Below, piece by piece: positions 16,362 to 25,673 of a stretch of 64,000 nucleotides of DNA. Each line of letters starts with the position of its first letter. The stretch's first letter is position 1. The stretch is from Dissulfurirhabdus thermomarina. GTDB taxonomy: Bacteria; Desulfobacterota; Dissulfuribacteria; Dissulfuribacterales; Dissulfurirhabdaceae. The stretch spans positions 62,001 to 126,000 of the forward strand of contig NZ_JAATWC010000003.1 of assembly GCF_012979235.1 (NCBI RefSeq), in the 5' to 3' direction. The notes under the pieces were generated by a model. That model saw only the letters and a program-made list of their open reading frames with translations, did not search any database and was not told the DNA's origin. A program made the translations under genes and the position numbers.

Positions 16362-19238
16362 ATGACCGGGCGGGCCGAGGGGAGCCGCCGGGCCCCGGAG
16401 GCCGTCCGGCACCGCCTGGCCCGGTTTGCGGAACGGGCGGCCGGGCACGGTCTCGACCTCCCGGCGTCTCCTCCCTTTCCCCATGCCATGGAGGCGGTAT
16501 GGGACGCCAGCGAGTTCGTGGCCGGGGCCTGCGAGCGCGATCCCGACCTCCTGGCGGACCTCCTGCGCACCGGGGACCTCCTGAACCCGGCGGCGCCGGG
16601 TGACATCCACCGCCGCGTCCGGCGGGCGGCGGAGGCCGGGGACGAGGCCGCCCTCGCCGCCGCGCTCCGCCGGGTCCGCCGCCGGGAGATGGTCCGCATC
16701 GCCTGGCGGGACATCGCCGGGTGGGCGGACCTCGAAGAGACCACGGGAGAGCTCACGGCCCTGGCCGAGGCGGCCCTCGAGGCGGCCTACAGCCGGCTCT
16801 CGGCCTGGGAGCGCGCCCGGTCGGGAAGTCCCACCGGCCCCGGCGGCGCCCCCATGGACCTGGTGATCCTCGGCATGGGGAAGCTCGGCGCCGGGGAACT
16901 CAACTTCTCCTCCGACATCGACCTCGTCTTCGCCTACCCGGAGGAGGGCGAGGTCACCGGCGGGCCGGCCCCCCTCACCCACCACGAGTTCTTCGAACGC
17001 CTCGCCCGCCGCCTCATCAAGGCCATCGGGGCCGTTACGGCCGACGGCTTCGTCTTCCGGGTGGACACCCGGCTGCGGCCCTACGGGGAGAGCGGCCCCC
17101 TGGTCATGGGCTTCGACGCCATGGAGACCTACTACGAAGGCGTCGGGCGGGAATGGGAGCGCTACGCCTGGATCAAGGCCCGGCCGGTGGCCGGCGACCT
17201 GGACGCCGGGACGCGGCTCCTCGATCGGCTCCGGCCCTTCGTCTACCGCCGGTACCTGGACTTCGGGGTCTTCGAGTCCCTCCGGGAGATGAAGGCCCTC
17301 ATCCGGGCGGAAATCCGCCGCAAGGGCCTCGAGGACGACATCAAGCTGGGGCCCGGCGGCATCCGCGAGGTGGAGTTCATCGGCCAGGTCTTCCAACTCG
17401 TCCACGGGGGTCGGATCCCGGAGCTCCGCCGCCGCCGCCTCCTCGAGGTGCTACCCGTCCTGGCCGGACACGGCTTCCTCCCCGCGGAGGTCGCGGACCG
17501 CCTGGCGGCGGGCTACCGGTTCCTGCGGCGGGTGGAACACCGGCTCCAGGAATACGCCGATCGCCAGACCCACCGGCTCCCCACCGACCCGGAGGACCGC
17601 CGGCGCCTCGCCCGGGCCATGGGCTACCCGGGGTGGACGGCCTTCGCCGCCGACCTCTCCCGCGTCCGGGAGGAGATCGACGCCGCCTTCCGGGGGCTCC
17701 TGGAACCCGGGCCGAGGGCCCCGGCCGGCGACGCTGCCGGCCGGGACATGGCCGACGTCTGGCAGGCGGGCGCCGCCTCCGGCCGGGCCCGGTCGGTGCT
17801 GGCCGAGGCCGGCTACACCGACCCGGACCGGCTCCTGGCCGCCCTGGACGGTCTCCGGAAGGCCCCGTCGCTCCGCCTGCTCAGCCCCGAGGGGCGGCGG
17901 CGGCTCGACCGGCTGGTCCCGCGCCTCCTCGAGCGCGCCGCCCGGACGAAGCGGCCCCTCCAGGCCGCCCTCCGGACCCTCGCCGTCGTCGAGGCCATCG
18001 GGCGCCGGACCGCCTACTTCGCCCTGCTGGCGGAGAATCCCGGCGCCCTGGACCACCTGGTGCGCCTCTGCGAGGCCAGCCCCTGGGTGGCCGACCACCT
18101 GGCCCGCCACCCGGCCGTCCTGGACGAGCTGCTGGACCCGGCCGCCCTCATGACCCCCCCGGACCGGGGCGCCCTCGAGGCGGAACTCCGCGCCCGGCTC
18201 GGACGCCTGGATCCCGACGACCTCGAGGGCCGGATGGACGAACTCCGCCGCTTCAAGCAGGCCAACCTCCTGCGCGTGGCGGCGGCGGACCTGGCCGGGA
18301 CCCAGCCCCTCGTGGAGACCAGCCGCCGACTCACCGAACTGGCGGAGGTGATCCTGGCCGAGGTGGTCCGCATGGCCTGGGACCACCTGGAGGCCAAGCA
18401 CGGGCGCCCGCCCTGCGACTCGGCCGAAGGAGAGCCGCCCTGCTTCGCCGTGGCGGCCTACGGGAAGTTCGGCGGCGTCGAGATGGGCTACGGGTCCGAC
18501 CTGGACCTCGTCTTCCTCCACGACGGCCGCCCCGGTGCCGCCACCGGCGGGCCCCGCCCCGTGGACGTCCCGGTCTTCTTCGCCCGCCTCGGCCAGCGGG
18601 TGATCCACATCCTCGCCACCCATACCCCGGCGGGCCGGCTCTACCCCGTGGACATGCGGCTCAGGCCCAGCGGGGAGGCCGGCCTCCTCGTCAGCCACGT
18701 GGACGCCTTCGCGGCCTACCAGCGGGAACAGGCCTGGACGTGGGAGCACCAGGCTCTGGTCCGGGCCCGGGTGGTGGCGGGGCCGGAGGCCCTCGCCCGC
18801 CGGTTCGTGGAGATCCGGGCGCAGGTGCTGGCCCGGCCCCGCGACCCGGTGCGACTCGCCCGCGAGATCCGCGGGATGCGGGACCGCCTCGTCGCGGCCC
18901 ACGCCCCGGAGGGCGGCGAGGGCTTCGATCCCAAGTTCGACCCCGGGGGCATCCTGGACATCGAGTTCCTGGTCCAGTACCTGGTGCTGCTCGAGGCGCA
19001 CCGCCACCCGAAGATCCTCGAGTGGACCAGCACCATCCGGTTCATAGATGCCCTGGCCGGCGCGGGGATCCTGCCCGGGGACGAGGCCCGGCGCCTCCGG
19101 CAGGCCTACCTCGAGTACCGGGAGGCCGTGCACCGGTGCCACCTCGAGGCGCGGCCGGCCCGCGTCCCGGCGGAGCGGTTCGGGCGCCTCCGGGAAGGCG
19201 TCCGCCGCGCCTGGAGGCGACACCTCCCCCCGGGCTAG
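16362..19238 (+). CDS. glnE: Bifunctional glutamine synthetase adenylyltransferase/deadenylase
   Basis: Attaches AMP to, and removes it from, glutamine synthetase in response to PII and glutamine, adjusting ammonium assimilation. The 958-residue length fits the family. Two nucleotidyltransferase domains are visible: the first with GMGKLGAGELNFSSDIDLVF (about 170-190) and GPGGIREVEFIGQVFQLVHGG, the second with AYGKFGGVEMGYGSDLDLVFLHD (about 703-725), VDMRLRPSG, and FDPGGILDIEFLVQYLV. Both active sites look intact. It converges with the next gene only 6 bp away. No glnA or glnB is in the window. Confidence 0.96.
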   Translation: MTGRAEGSRRAPEAVRHRLARFAERAAGHGLDLPASPPFPHAMEAVWDASEFVAGACERDPDLLADLLRTGDLLNPAAPGDIHRRVRRAAEAGDEAALAAALRRVRRREMVRIAWRDIAGWADLEETTGELTALAEAALEAAYSRLSAWERARSGSPTGPGGAPMDLVILGMGKLGAGELNFSSDIDLVFAYPEEGEVTGGPAPLTHHEFFERLARRLIKAIGAVTADGFVFRVDTRLRPYGESGPLVMGFDAMETYYEGVGREWERYAWIKARPVAGDLDAGTRLLDRLRPFVYRRYLDFGVFESLREMKALIRAEIRRKGLEDDIKLGPGGIREVEFIGQVFQLVHGGRIPELRRRRLLEVLPVLAGHGFLPAEVADRLAAGYRFLRRVEHRLQEYADRQTHRLPTDPEDRRRLARAMGYPGWTAFAADLSRVREEIDAAFRGLLEPGPRAPAGDAAGRDMADVWQAGAASGRARSVLAEAGYTDPDRLLAALDGLRKAPSLRLLSPEGRRRLDRLVPRLLERAARTKRPLQAALRTLAVVEAIGRRTAYFALLAENPGALDHLVRLCEASPWVADHLARHPAVLDELLDPAALMTPPDRGALEAELRARLGRLDPDDLEGRMDELRRFKQANLLRVAAADLAGTQPLVETSRRLTELAEVILAEVVRMAWDHLEAKHGRPPCDSAEGEPPCFAVAAYGKFGGVEMGYGSDLDLVFLHDGRPGAATGGPRPVDVPVFFARLGQRVIHILATHTPAGRLYPVDMRLRPSGEAGLLVSHVDAFAAYQREQAWTWEHQALVRARVVAGPEALARRFVEIRAQVLARPRDPVRLAREIRGMRDRLVAAHAPEGGEGFDPKFDPGGILDIEFLVQYLVLLEAHRHPKILEWTSTIRFIDALAGAGILPGDEARRLRQAYLEYREAVHRCHLEARPARVPAERFGRLREGVRRAWRRHLPPG

Positions 19239-19244
19239 GCCCCG

Positions 19245-19715
19245 CTACTTCCAGTGGCCGCGCCCGTGGCCGTGGCCGTGGCCCTTCCCCTTGGACTTCT
19301 CCTTGAGCTCGTGCCCGTGGGCCTTCTTCCAGTGCCCGGGCGGGTAGGCCGCCCGGACGTCGCCGTGGAACCGGTAGGGCAGGTCGGTGTCCATCCCCAG
19401 TTCCACGTAGCCGGAGAGGTCGAAGTGCAGCCCGGGGGGCGGCGCGGGGGCGGCACGCCAGGCACCGGCGTCCAGGAAGAAGTAGATCCGTCGGTCCACG
19501 TCGAAGTAGACCTGGACGTCCGGGTAGTACCGGTAGCGGTACCGGGCCCGGCGGCCGTGCGCCGGGGCCCAGGGGGGCGGCCCCTCCCCGGCGGGTGCGG
19601 GCTCGACGATGAGCGGGGGCGGCGGGAGAAAGGCCGCCGGGGCCCGGCGGCACCCGAAGACCGCCGCCAGGGCGACCAGGAGCACCCCGATCCGCAACAC
19701 GATCCGAATCTCCAT
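19245..19715 (-). CDS. Putative lipoprotein with His/Lys/Gly-rich tail
   Basis: Unrecognised family. The 156-residue product has a signal peptide with hydrophobic core IGVLLVALAAVFGC, a plausible lipobox Cys near residue 22. A Pro-rich segment follows, then a beta-rich region with YYPDVQVYFDVDRRIYFFLDAGAW, typical of small periplasmic proteins with aromatic repeats. The C-terminal ~25 residues are almost only K, G and H (KSKGKGHGHGHGRGHWK), suggesting metal binding. ATG at 19715 was chosen because AAGGAGGTG sits 6 nt upstream. The second gene of a two-gene unit after the small lipoprotein at 19762. Confidence 0.75.
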   Translation of the reverse strand: MEIRIVLRIGVLLVALAAVFGCRRAPAAFLPPPPLIVEPAPAGEGPPPWAPAHGRRARYRYRYYPDVQVYFDVDRRIYFFLDAGAWRAAPAPPPGLHFDLSGYVELGMDTDLPYRFHGDVRAAYPPGHWKKAHGHELKEKSKGKGHGHGHGRGHWK

Positions 19716-19761
19716 GGCTGGCACCTCCTTGCCCGTGACGCTCCGCCGGTGCCCTCCCGCC

Positions 19762-20127
19762 TCACCGGGGGAAGGGAAGCGGCCCGGCGGCCGCCGACCG
19801 GGGGTAATGCCCCCGGGAGACGTCCGGCAGTACCCCCGCCGCGGACCGCTCGACGCGGCCCCCGGAGACGAAGAACGCCACCACCCCGTCCGATGCCCGG
19901 TAGACCCAGGTCTCGAGCCCGCCGGTACCGCTGCGGAAATCCGGCGGGCCCAGCGCCCGGGTCAACTCGGTGGTGGTGGCGAGGCCCTCCGCCCGGCCCA
20001 GGATGTCGGCCCGGGTCCGGGCCCCGGGGCAGGCGGCCAGCGCCAGGGCCGCCAGGACGAGAAGCGCCGCCGCCGCCACGCGGAGCCCCCGGCCGGGGCC
20101 CAGGTTCGCCACCGTCACTCGTCGCAT
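19762..20127 (-). CDS. Small putative lipoprotein, BamE/SmpA-like fold
   Basis: A 121-residue product with an N-terminal signal (VAAAALLVLAALALAAC) and lipobox LAAC. The mature part has the order helix-helix-strand-strand: TRADILGRAEGLATTTELTRALGPPD, then a hairpin GLETWVYRASDGVVAFFVSGGRV, which resembles the BamE/SmpA/OmlA fold of outer-membrane lipoproteins. That assignment is by pattern only. The ribosome site GGAGGTGATAGGAG precedes the ATG. Divergent from the exopolysaccharide-type operon that starts at 20333. Confidence 0.7.
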   Translation of the reverse strand: MRRVTVANLGPGRGLRVAAAALLVLAALALAACPGARTRADILGRAEGLATTTELTRALGPPDFRSGTGGLETWVYRASDGVVAFFVSGGRVERSAAGVLPDVSRGHYPRSAAAGPLPFPR

Positions 20128-20176
20128 CTCCTATCACCTCCGTCCGGATCCCGGCGCCGCCGGGACCATCCAAAAC

Positions 20177-20202
20177 TTGACGCACTTCCGCCGGTCCGTC
20201 AA
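20177..20202. promoter_or_regulatory. Inverted repeat TTGACG-14-CGTCAA in a divergent spacer
   Basis: A symmetric dyad: TTGACG at 20177-20182 and its complement CGTCAA at 20197-20202. It lies in the 205-bp spacer between the minus-strand lipoprotein and the plus-strand receiver gene. Each arm could act as a -35 for a promoter in either direction (17 bp from CAAATT or CAAGTT), or the dyad could be an operator. Confidence 0.4.
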
Positions 20203-20332
20203 ATTCCCGCCGGACCCCCGGCGTCCCGGCGCCCCCCCGCGCCCCGGGCGGTGCCCCGCCGGTGCCCGGATATTGCATGAGCGCCGGGCGGGTACCGCGG
20301 CCGGCCGCCGCTGGGCTTGCAGAAACCGCGCC

Positions 20333-20734
20333 ATGAAACCGAAGGCCCTCATCGTCGAAGACGACGAACAGTTCGCCTTTCTCGTGGGATACATCTTCTC
20401 GCGGGAGGGCTACGAGATCGTCCATGCCCCGGACAGCCGGGCCGCCCTCGAGGCCACGGCCCGGCTGGCCGGGCCGCCCGCCTTCGTGCTCCTGGACCTC
20501 ATGCTGCCCTACATGGACGGCTTCCAGCTCCTCTCCGAGATCCGCCGGACCCCCGGGTGGCGCCGGGTCCCCGTTGTGGTGCTCTCGGCCCGGACCGCCG
20601 AGGCCGACGTGGTCCGGGCCCTGGACCTCGGGGCCGACGACTACGTCCTCAAGCCCTTTCGGCCGGAGGAGCTCCTGGCCAGGGTGCGCCGGGCCGTGCG
20701 ATCGCGGCGGCGGCAGCAAGAGGAACCGGTATGA
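20333..20734 (+). CDS. Stand-alone response-regulator receiver protein
   Basis: A 133-residue CheY-like protein with no output domain. DD at residues 9-10 (VEDDEQ), the phospho-acceptor Asp in LLDLMLPYMDG, the Ser in VLSAR, and the KPF lysine are all present. It opens a six-gene set in which almost every junction is an overlap; its stop overlaps the YaiO-type gene start (ATGA). Likely phosphorylated by the histidine kinase five genes later and acting by protein contact on the membrane synthase, but this is inference. Confidence 0.88.
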   Translation: MKPKALIVEDDEQFAFLVGYIFSREGYEIVHAPDSRAALEATARLAGPPAFVLLDLMLPYMDGFQLLSEIRRTPGWRRVPVVVLSARTAEADVVRALDLGADDYVLKPFRPEELLARVRRAVRSRRRQQEEPV

Positions 20735-21921
20735 AGGCCGCCGGGGCCCTCCTCCTGGCCGTCCTCCTGGCCGCGGCCCCCGCCCTCGGGGCCCCCCCGG
20801 AGGCGGCCCGGCGGGCGGCGGCCGCCGGGGATCTCGCCGCGGCCCGCCACGCCCTCGAGCGCTGGCTGGCCGGGCATCCCGACGACGACGACAGCCGTTT
20901 CCTCCTGGCCCGGGTCCTCGCCTGGCAGGGGCACCACGGGGCGGCCCTCGAGCAATACGATCGCCTCCTCCGGTCCGAGCCGGCGAACGCGGACTTTCTC
21001 CTGGAAAAGGGGCGGACCCTCCTCTGGGCCGGGCGGCCCCGGGCCGCCGCCGATGTCCTCGCCAGGGCCAGGGAGCTGGCCCCGGACTACGCCGAGGTCC
21101 GGCGCCTCGAGATCCTCGCCCTCCGCCGCGTGGACACGCCGGCGGCGCACCGGGCGGCCGATCGCCTCCTGGCCGAGGCCAGGACGCGCTTCCCGGAGGA
21201 GGACTGGCCGCCGGGGCCCGGCGACCGGCCCCGGTGGCAACTGGCGGCCGGGGCCCGGGTGAGCGCCCTGGACAACGGCTACGACGACTGGACCGAGTTC
21301 GGGCTCCGGCTCGACGGCCTCGCGGCCGGGGACCGATTCCACGGCCAGATCCGCCAGACCCGGCGCTACGGCCGGACCGACCGGGAAGTGGCCGTCGGGG
21401 GGGCCTTCCCCATCGCCCCCCGGCTGGAGCTCGTGCTGGATCTCCGGGCCAGCCCCACCCACCGGGTCCTGTGCAAGTGGGCCGCGGAGGGGGGACTGGA
21501 GGCGCGGCCGGGCGGCGGCTGGGTGGTCTCCGCCCGGGTACGGCGCACCGAGTACGACACCTCCCGCGACCTCCGCGGCGCCTTCACCCTCGAACGCTAC
21601 GCCGGCGCCTGGCACGCCGCCTACACCCTCACCGCCACCCGGCTCGCGGGCGGCGGCACGGCCGTGGGTCAAAGGGCCCGGCTGGACCGGTCCTACGGCG
21701 CCGACGGGCGCAGCCTCGTGGGCCTGACCTGGGCGGTCGGGGAAGAGGTCGAGAACATCGGCCCGGACAACCTCCTCGAGTCCCACGTCTGGGCCCTCAT
21801 CCTCTCCGGCCGGCACTGGGTGACGGCCCGGTGGGGCCTCTGGTGGTCGGCCGGCATCCACCACCAGGACGACTTCTACGACCGAAGGGAGGCGGGCCTT
21901 GGGCTCCTCGTTCGGTTCTGA
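20731..21921 (+). CDS. YaiO-type outer-membrane beta-barrel protein with N-terminal TPR repeats
   Basis: Likely outer-membrane channel or anchor. The 396-residue protein has a signal peptide (residues 1-20, cleavage after PALG), then TPR-like helical repeats (about 22-150; e.g. ALEQYDRLLRSEPANADFLLEKGRTLLWAGRPRAA split over two repeats), then a beta-rich part with alternating hydrophobic and aromatic strands ending in LLVRF, a typical outer-membrane C-terminal Phe. TPR followed by barrel resembles PgaA and BcsC, which export PNAG and cellulose. It is coupled to the membrane HEAT protein and the glycosyltransferase. Confidence 0.8.
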   Translation: MKAAGALLLAVLLAAAPALGAPPEAARRAAAAGDLAAARHALERWLAGHPDDDDSRFLLARVLAWQGHHGAALEQYDRLLRSEPANADFLLEKGRTLLWAGRPRAAADVLARARELAPDYAEVRRLEILALRRVDTPAAHRAADRLLAEARTRFPEEDWPPGPGDRPRWQLAAGARVSALDNGYDDWTEFGLRLDGLAAGDRFHGQIRQTRRYGRTDREVAVGGAFPIAPRLELVLDLRASPTHRVLCKWAAEGGLEARPGGGWVVSARVRRTEYDTSRDLRGAFTLERYAGAWHAAYTLTATRLAGGGTAVGQRARLDRSYGADGRSLVGLTWAVGEEVENIGPDNLLESHVWALILSGRHWVTARWGLWWSAGIHHQDDFYDRREAGLGLLVRF

Positions 21922-22951
21922 CCACCTCGTCCTCATGGCGGAGGCGGCCGGCCTCCTGGCCTTCGTCCTCTCCGGGGCCCTCCTCGTCCAGATCCTCGTC
22001 CTGCACTGGCGCCGGGGCATCCGGGCGCGGCGCCGGCGGATCGTGGAGGACCGGTGGCGTCCCGTCCTGCTCAAGGCCCTCTACGGCATCCCGGACCGCC
22101 CGCCGCCCCTGGCCGCGGGCGAGGCCAGGCCGGTCCTGCGGCTCTGGACCCGGATGCACGCGTCCGTCCGGGGGGCTGCCCGGGACCGCCTCGTCCGCCT
22201 GGCCCGCGAGGTGGGCGCCCCGGACCGGGCCCGGGCCCTCTTCCGGAGCCGGCGCCTCCGGGACCGGCTGCTCGCCACCACCGCCCTCGGCCGCATGCGG
22301 TCGTTGGACGACTGGGACGAGGTGGCCCGGCTCCTCGGCCACCGCCACGCCATCCTCGCCCTCACGGCGGCCCGGGCCCTGATCCACATGGACGCCGAGC
22401 GCGCCGTGGAGATCCTGGTGCCGCTCCTGGTGGAGCGGGACGACTGGTATCCCTTCCGCGGCCTCGCCCTCCTCCGCGCGGCCGGCCCGGGGGTCGTCTC
22501 CCGCCCCCTGGCCGGGGCCCTGGAGTCGGCCTCCTGGCGGGGGCGGCTGCGGCTGCTCCGGTACCTCGAGGCCGCCGACCCGTCCGTGGCCGCCGGGGCG
22601 GCGCGCCCCATCGCCCGCACCACCCGGAACCCCGCGGTCCTCGCCGCCTGCCTCCGGCTCCTGAAGACACCGGAAGACCTCGACCTGGTCCGCCGCCACC
22701 TGGAGCACCCCGCCTGGGAGGTCCGGGTCCGGGCCGCGGTCGCCCTCGGCCGACTCGGGACCGAGGCGGACGTCCCCCGGCTCGAGGCCCTGCTCTCCGA
22801 CCGGGAGTGGTGGGTCCGCTACCGGGCGGCCCAGGCCCTGGCGGCCATGCCCTTCGTGGACCGGGCGCGGCTCGAGGCGATCCGGCGCCGCCACCCGGAT
22901 CCCTTCGCCCGGGACATCCTCGGCCAGGTCGCGGCGGAAGGAGCGGCATGA
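21899..22951 (+). CDS. Membrane-anchored HEAT-repeat protein
   Basis: 350 residues. An N-terminal membrane helix (about 12-36, MAEAAGLLAFVLSGALLVQILV) is followed by Arg-rich sequence and then several 30-residue alpha-helical HEAT-like repeats; the last ones read HPAWEVRVRAAVALGRLG and DREWWVRYRAAQALAAM. Such domains are scaffolds. The TTG start is used because GGGAGG lies 6-7 nt upstream; ATG at 21935 is the alternative. It overlaps the YaiO-type gene by 23 bp, and its stop overlaps the glycosyltransferase start. The context suggests it links the synthase to other envelope parts, perhaps in place of a co-polymerase. Confidence 0.78.
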   Translation: MGSSFGSDHLVLMAEAAGLLAFVLSGALLVQILVLHWRRGIRARRRRIVEDRWRPVLLKALYGIPDRPPPLAAGEARPVLRLWTRMHASVRGAARDRLVRLAREVGAPDRARALFRSRRLRDRLLATTALGRMRSLDDWDEVARLLGHRHAILALTAARALIHMDAERAVEILVPLLVERDDWYPFRGLALLRAAGPGVVSRPLAGALESASWRGRLRLLRYLEAADPSVAAGAARPIARTTRNPAVLAACLRLLKTPEDLDLVRRHLEHPAWEVRVRAAVALGRLGTEADVPRLEALLSDREWWVRYRAAQALAAMPFVDRARLEAIRRRHPDPFARDILGQVAAEGAA

Positions 22952-24357
22952 ACACCGCGGATCTCCTCACCGCCCTCCAGGGGTTCTTCGTCGCCTACTT
23001 CCTCTGCCTGAACGGAAGCTACATCGCCTTGAACCTGGTGGCGCTCTTCACCCTCGCCCGCCACATCCAGGACCGGGACTACGACCTCGCCACCCAAGTG
23101 GCCCCGGAGTTCGCGCCGCCGGTGAGTCTCCTCGTCCCGGCCCACAACGAGGCCGCCACCGTGGCGGCCACGGTGCGATCCCTGCTCCAGCTGGACTACC
23201 CGGCCTTCGAGGTGGTGGTGATCAACGACGGGTCCACCGACGCCACCCTCCAGTCCCTCGTCGAGGCCTTCGACCTGGTCCCCTTCCCCGAGGCCTACCG
23301 CGTGCGCCTCGCCACCCGCCCCGTCCGGGGCCTCTGGCGGTCCACCCGCCACCCCAACCTCCGGGTGGTGGACAAGGCCAACGGGGGCAAGTCCGACGCC
23401 CTGAACGCGGGGCTCAACGCCGCCCGCCACCCCCTGGTCTGCACCGTGGACGCCGACTCCATCCTGGACCGCAAGAGCCTCCTCCAGGTGGCCCGTCCCT
23501 TCATGGAAGACCCGGACACCGTGGCCTGCGGGGGCACCATCCGGGTGGCCAACGGGTGCGCGGTGCAGGGCGGCTTCCTGGTGAAGGCCGGGCTCCCGCG
23601 GAACCTCCTGGCCCTCTTCCAGGTGGTGGAATACCTCCGGGCCTTCCTCTTCGGGCGGCTCGGCTGGGCCCCCCTGAACGCCTTGCTCGTCATCTCCGGC
23701 GCCTTCGGCCTCTTCCGGAAGGACACCGTGATCGCCGCCGGGGGCTACCGGACGGACACCGTGGGGGAGGACATGGAACTCGTGGTCCGCCTGCACCGGT
23801 GGTGCCGGAGCCGCGGCCGCCCCTACCGCATCGCCTACGTCCCGGATCCCATCTGCTGGACGGAGGTGCCGGAGACGGCGGCGGTCCTCTTCCGCCAGCG
23901 CGTCCGGTGGCAGCGCGGCCTCTGGGAGAGCCTCGTCATGAACTCCGGGCTCTTCCTCAACCCCCGGGCCGGCGCCGTGGGTCTCCTGGCCTATCCCTTC
24001 TTCGCGGTGTTCGAATGGCTGGGCCCCCTGGTGGAGGTGGCGGGCTACGTCCTCGTCGGCCTCGCCTGGGCCCTCGGCCTCCTCTCCCACGAGGCCTTCC
24101 TGGCCTTCCTGGCCGTGGCCGTGGGGCTCGGCGTCCTGCTCTCCCTCGCGGCCATCTTCATGGACGTGTTCGCCTTCCGAGTCTACCCCCGGACCCGCGA
24201 CACCCTGATCCTGGCGCTCGCCGCCGTGGCGGAAAACCTCGGCTACCGGCAGCTGACGGCCTTCTGGCGGCTGTGGGGGATCCTCGCCGGCATGCTTCGG
24301 ATGCGGGCCCGGTGGGGATCGGAGACGCGCATGGCCTCCTGGAACCGGGCGTCATGA
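22948..24357 (+). CDS. Processive family 2 glycosyltransferase, membrane polysaccharide synthase type
   Basis: 469 residues. Membrane helix near 10-35, then a GT2 catalytic domain: LLVPAHNEAATVAATV, VVINDGSTDAT (first Asp), KANGGKSDALNAGL, TVDADS (second Asp), VGEDMELVVRL (ED, acceptor-site Asp), and QRVRWQRGLWES (QxxRW). Three or four C-terminal membrane segments follow (about 345-440). This D,D,D,QxxRW arrangement marks processive synthases such as PgaC/IcaA, hyaluronan and cellulose synthases; PgaC-like is the nearest by eye. No PilZ domain is fused. The sugar substrate cannot be told. Coupled upstream (ATGA) and downstream. Confidence 0.88.
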   Translation: MNTADLLTALQGFFVAYFLCLNGSYIALNLVALFTLARHIQDRDYDLATQVAPEFAPPVSLLVPAHNEAATVAATVRSLLQLDYPAFEVVVINDGSTDATLQSLVEAFDLVPFPEAYRVRLATRPVRGLWRSTRHPNLRVVDKANGGKSDALNAGLNAARHPLVCTVDADSILDRKSLLQVARPFMEDPDTVACGGTIRVANGCAVQGGFLVKAGLPRNLLALFQVVEYLRAFLFGRLGWAPLNALLVISGAFGLFRKDTVIAAGGYRTDTVGEDMELVVRLHRWCRSRGRPYRIAYVPDPICWTEVPETAAVLFRQRVRWQRGLWESLVMNSGLFLNPRAGAVGLLAYPFFAVFEWLGPLVEVAGYVLVGLAWALGLLSHEAFLAFLAVAVGLGVLLSLAAIFMDVFAFRVYPRTRDTLILALAAVAENLGYRQLTAFWRLWGILAGMLRMRARWGSETRMASWNRAS

Positions 24358-24527
24358 AGGCCCCCCGCGGGGAAGCGGCGCGAAGCACCGCGGCAGCCGG
24401 CCGTCTTGGCGGCGCCATCAACCTTCGGGGCGAAATGCCGATGAGAACACGGGGAACCCCCGAGACCCAGTCTCCCGGCCCCGGGATACCGCCGCGGAAC
24501 CCGGCGGCCCGGGCCGAAGAGGTGAAG

Positions 24528-25673
24528 ATGGCGGAAGATCCAGGCATGGCCCTCCTCTCCGGCGGCACCCGGCCCGCCGCCCCGGCGCGGGACGGGCCGG
24601 GCGACCCGTGCACCGGCCGCTGCTTCTACAACGAGATCCTCGAGAACCTCGACATCGGGGTCCTCATCCTGGACCTCGGCCGGCGGCACCTCCTCTTCGT
24701 CAATCCCTCCTCCGCCCTCCTCTTCCAGGACCTCGAGGCCCCGAAGGACTTCGAGGCCCTCTGCCGCCTGCTCCTGCCCGGGGCGGAGGACCTCGGCCAG
24801 GCCGCGGCCCGCCTGGAGGGGACCCCCCAGAGCCTCCGGATCGGGGACCGGCTGCTGGGCTACACCATCTACCGGATCGCCGAGGAGACGCTCTGCGTCT
24901 TCGTCCGGGACATCACGGAAAAGGCCCGGCTCGAGGCCATCGCCCAGGCCGTGAACACCATGGACAACATCGGCTACATCTTCTCCGGCATCCGGCACGA
25001 GATCGGAAACCCCATAAATTCCATCAAGATGGCCATGACCGTCCTCCGGAACAACCTCGCCACCTTCTCCCGGGGCGACATCGCCCGGTACGTGCACCGG
25101 GTCCTCGGCGAGATCACCCGGCTGGAATACCTCCTCAAGTCGCTCAAGAACTTCAGCGCCTTCGAAAGGCCGAAGCTGGCGCCCGTGGCCCTCGGCGCCC
25201 TGATGGACGACTTCCTGGCCCTCGTCCGGGACGACTTCGGCCAGAAGGGCATCGAGATCACCTGGGAAGCGGCGGAGGACCTCCGCGTCCACACCGATCC
25301 ACGGGCCCTCCACCAGGTGCTCCTCAACGTCCTCACCAACGCCGCCGACGCCCTGGAAGACCGGCCCCGGCCCCGCATCCGGCTCTCCGCCCGGCGGCGG
25401 GACCGGTTCGTCGAGGTGACCGTGGAGGACAACGGCCGGGGCATCCCCGAGAAGGAACTCCCCAACGTCTTCAAGCCCTTCTACACCACCAAGGCCCACG
25501 GCACCGGGCTCGGGCTCGTCATCGCCCAGAAGATGCTGGCCCGGATGGACAGCGAGATCCGCATCGAGAGCACCGAAGACGCGGGCACGCGGGTGACCCT
25601 CACGCTGCCGGCGGCCGGGGAGCCCGACGCCCCCGGGCGGCCGGCCGCCGAACACCACCGGAGCACGTCATGA
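24528..25673 (+). CDS. Soluble sensor histidine kinase
   Basis: 381 residues from the chosen ATG, which has GAGG 6 nt upstream; an earlier ATG at 24354 overlaps the glycosyltransferase stop (ATGA) but adds a low-complexity Ala/Pro/Arg stretch. Domains: PAS-like (about 25-130: NEILENLDIGVLILDL...VRDITEKARLE), phospho-acceptor His in IRHEIGNPINS (about 165), a two-helix dimerisation domain, and an ATPase lobe with NVLTNAADAL, DNGRGIP and GTGLGLVIAQ. No membrane segment, so it probably senses a cytoplasmic cue. The next gene, a receiver protein, overlaps its stop; both receivers in the operon are possible targets. Confidence 0.85.
   Translation: MAEDPGMALLSGGTRPAAPARDGPGDPCTGRCFYNEILENLDIGVLILDLGRRHLLFVNPSSALLFQDLEAPKDFEALCRLLLPGAEDLGQAAARLEGTPQSLRIGDRLLGYTIYRIAEETLCVFVRDITEKARLEAIAQAVNTMDNIGYIFSGIRHEIGNPINSIKMAMTVLRNNLATFSRGDIARYVHRVLGEITRLEYLLKSLKNFSAFERPKLAPVALGALMDDFLALVRDDFGQKGIEITWEAAEDLRVHTDPRALHQVLLNVLTNAADALEDRPRPRIRLSARRRDRFVEVTVEDNGRGIPEKELPNVFKPFYTTKAHGTGLGLVIAQKMLARMDSEIRIESTEDAGTRVTLTLPAAGEPDAPGRPAAEHHRSTS

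Noticed and set aside
17451-19223. Open frame of 590 codons on the minus strand
   Set aside because: Antisense shadow of glnE, whose two nucleotidyltransferase domains are unmistakable.
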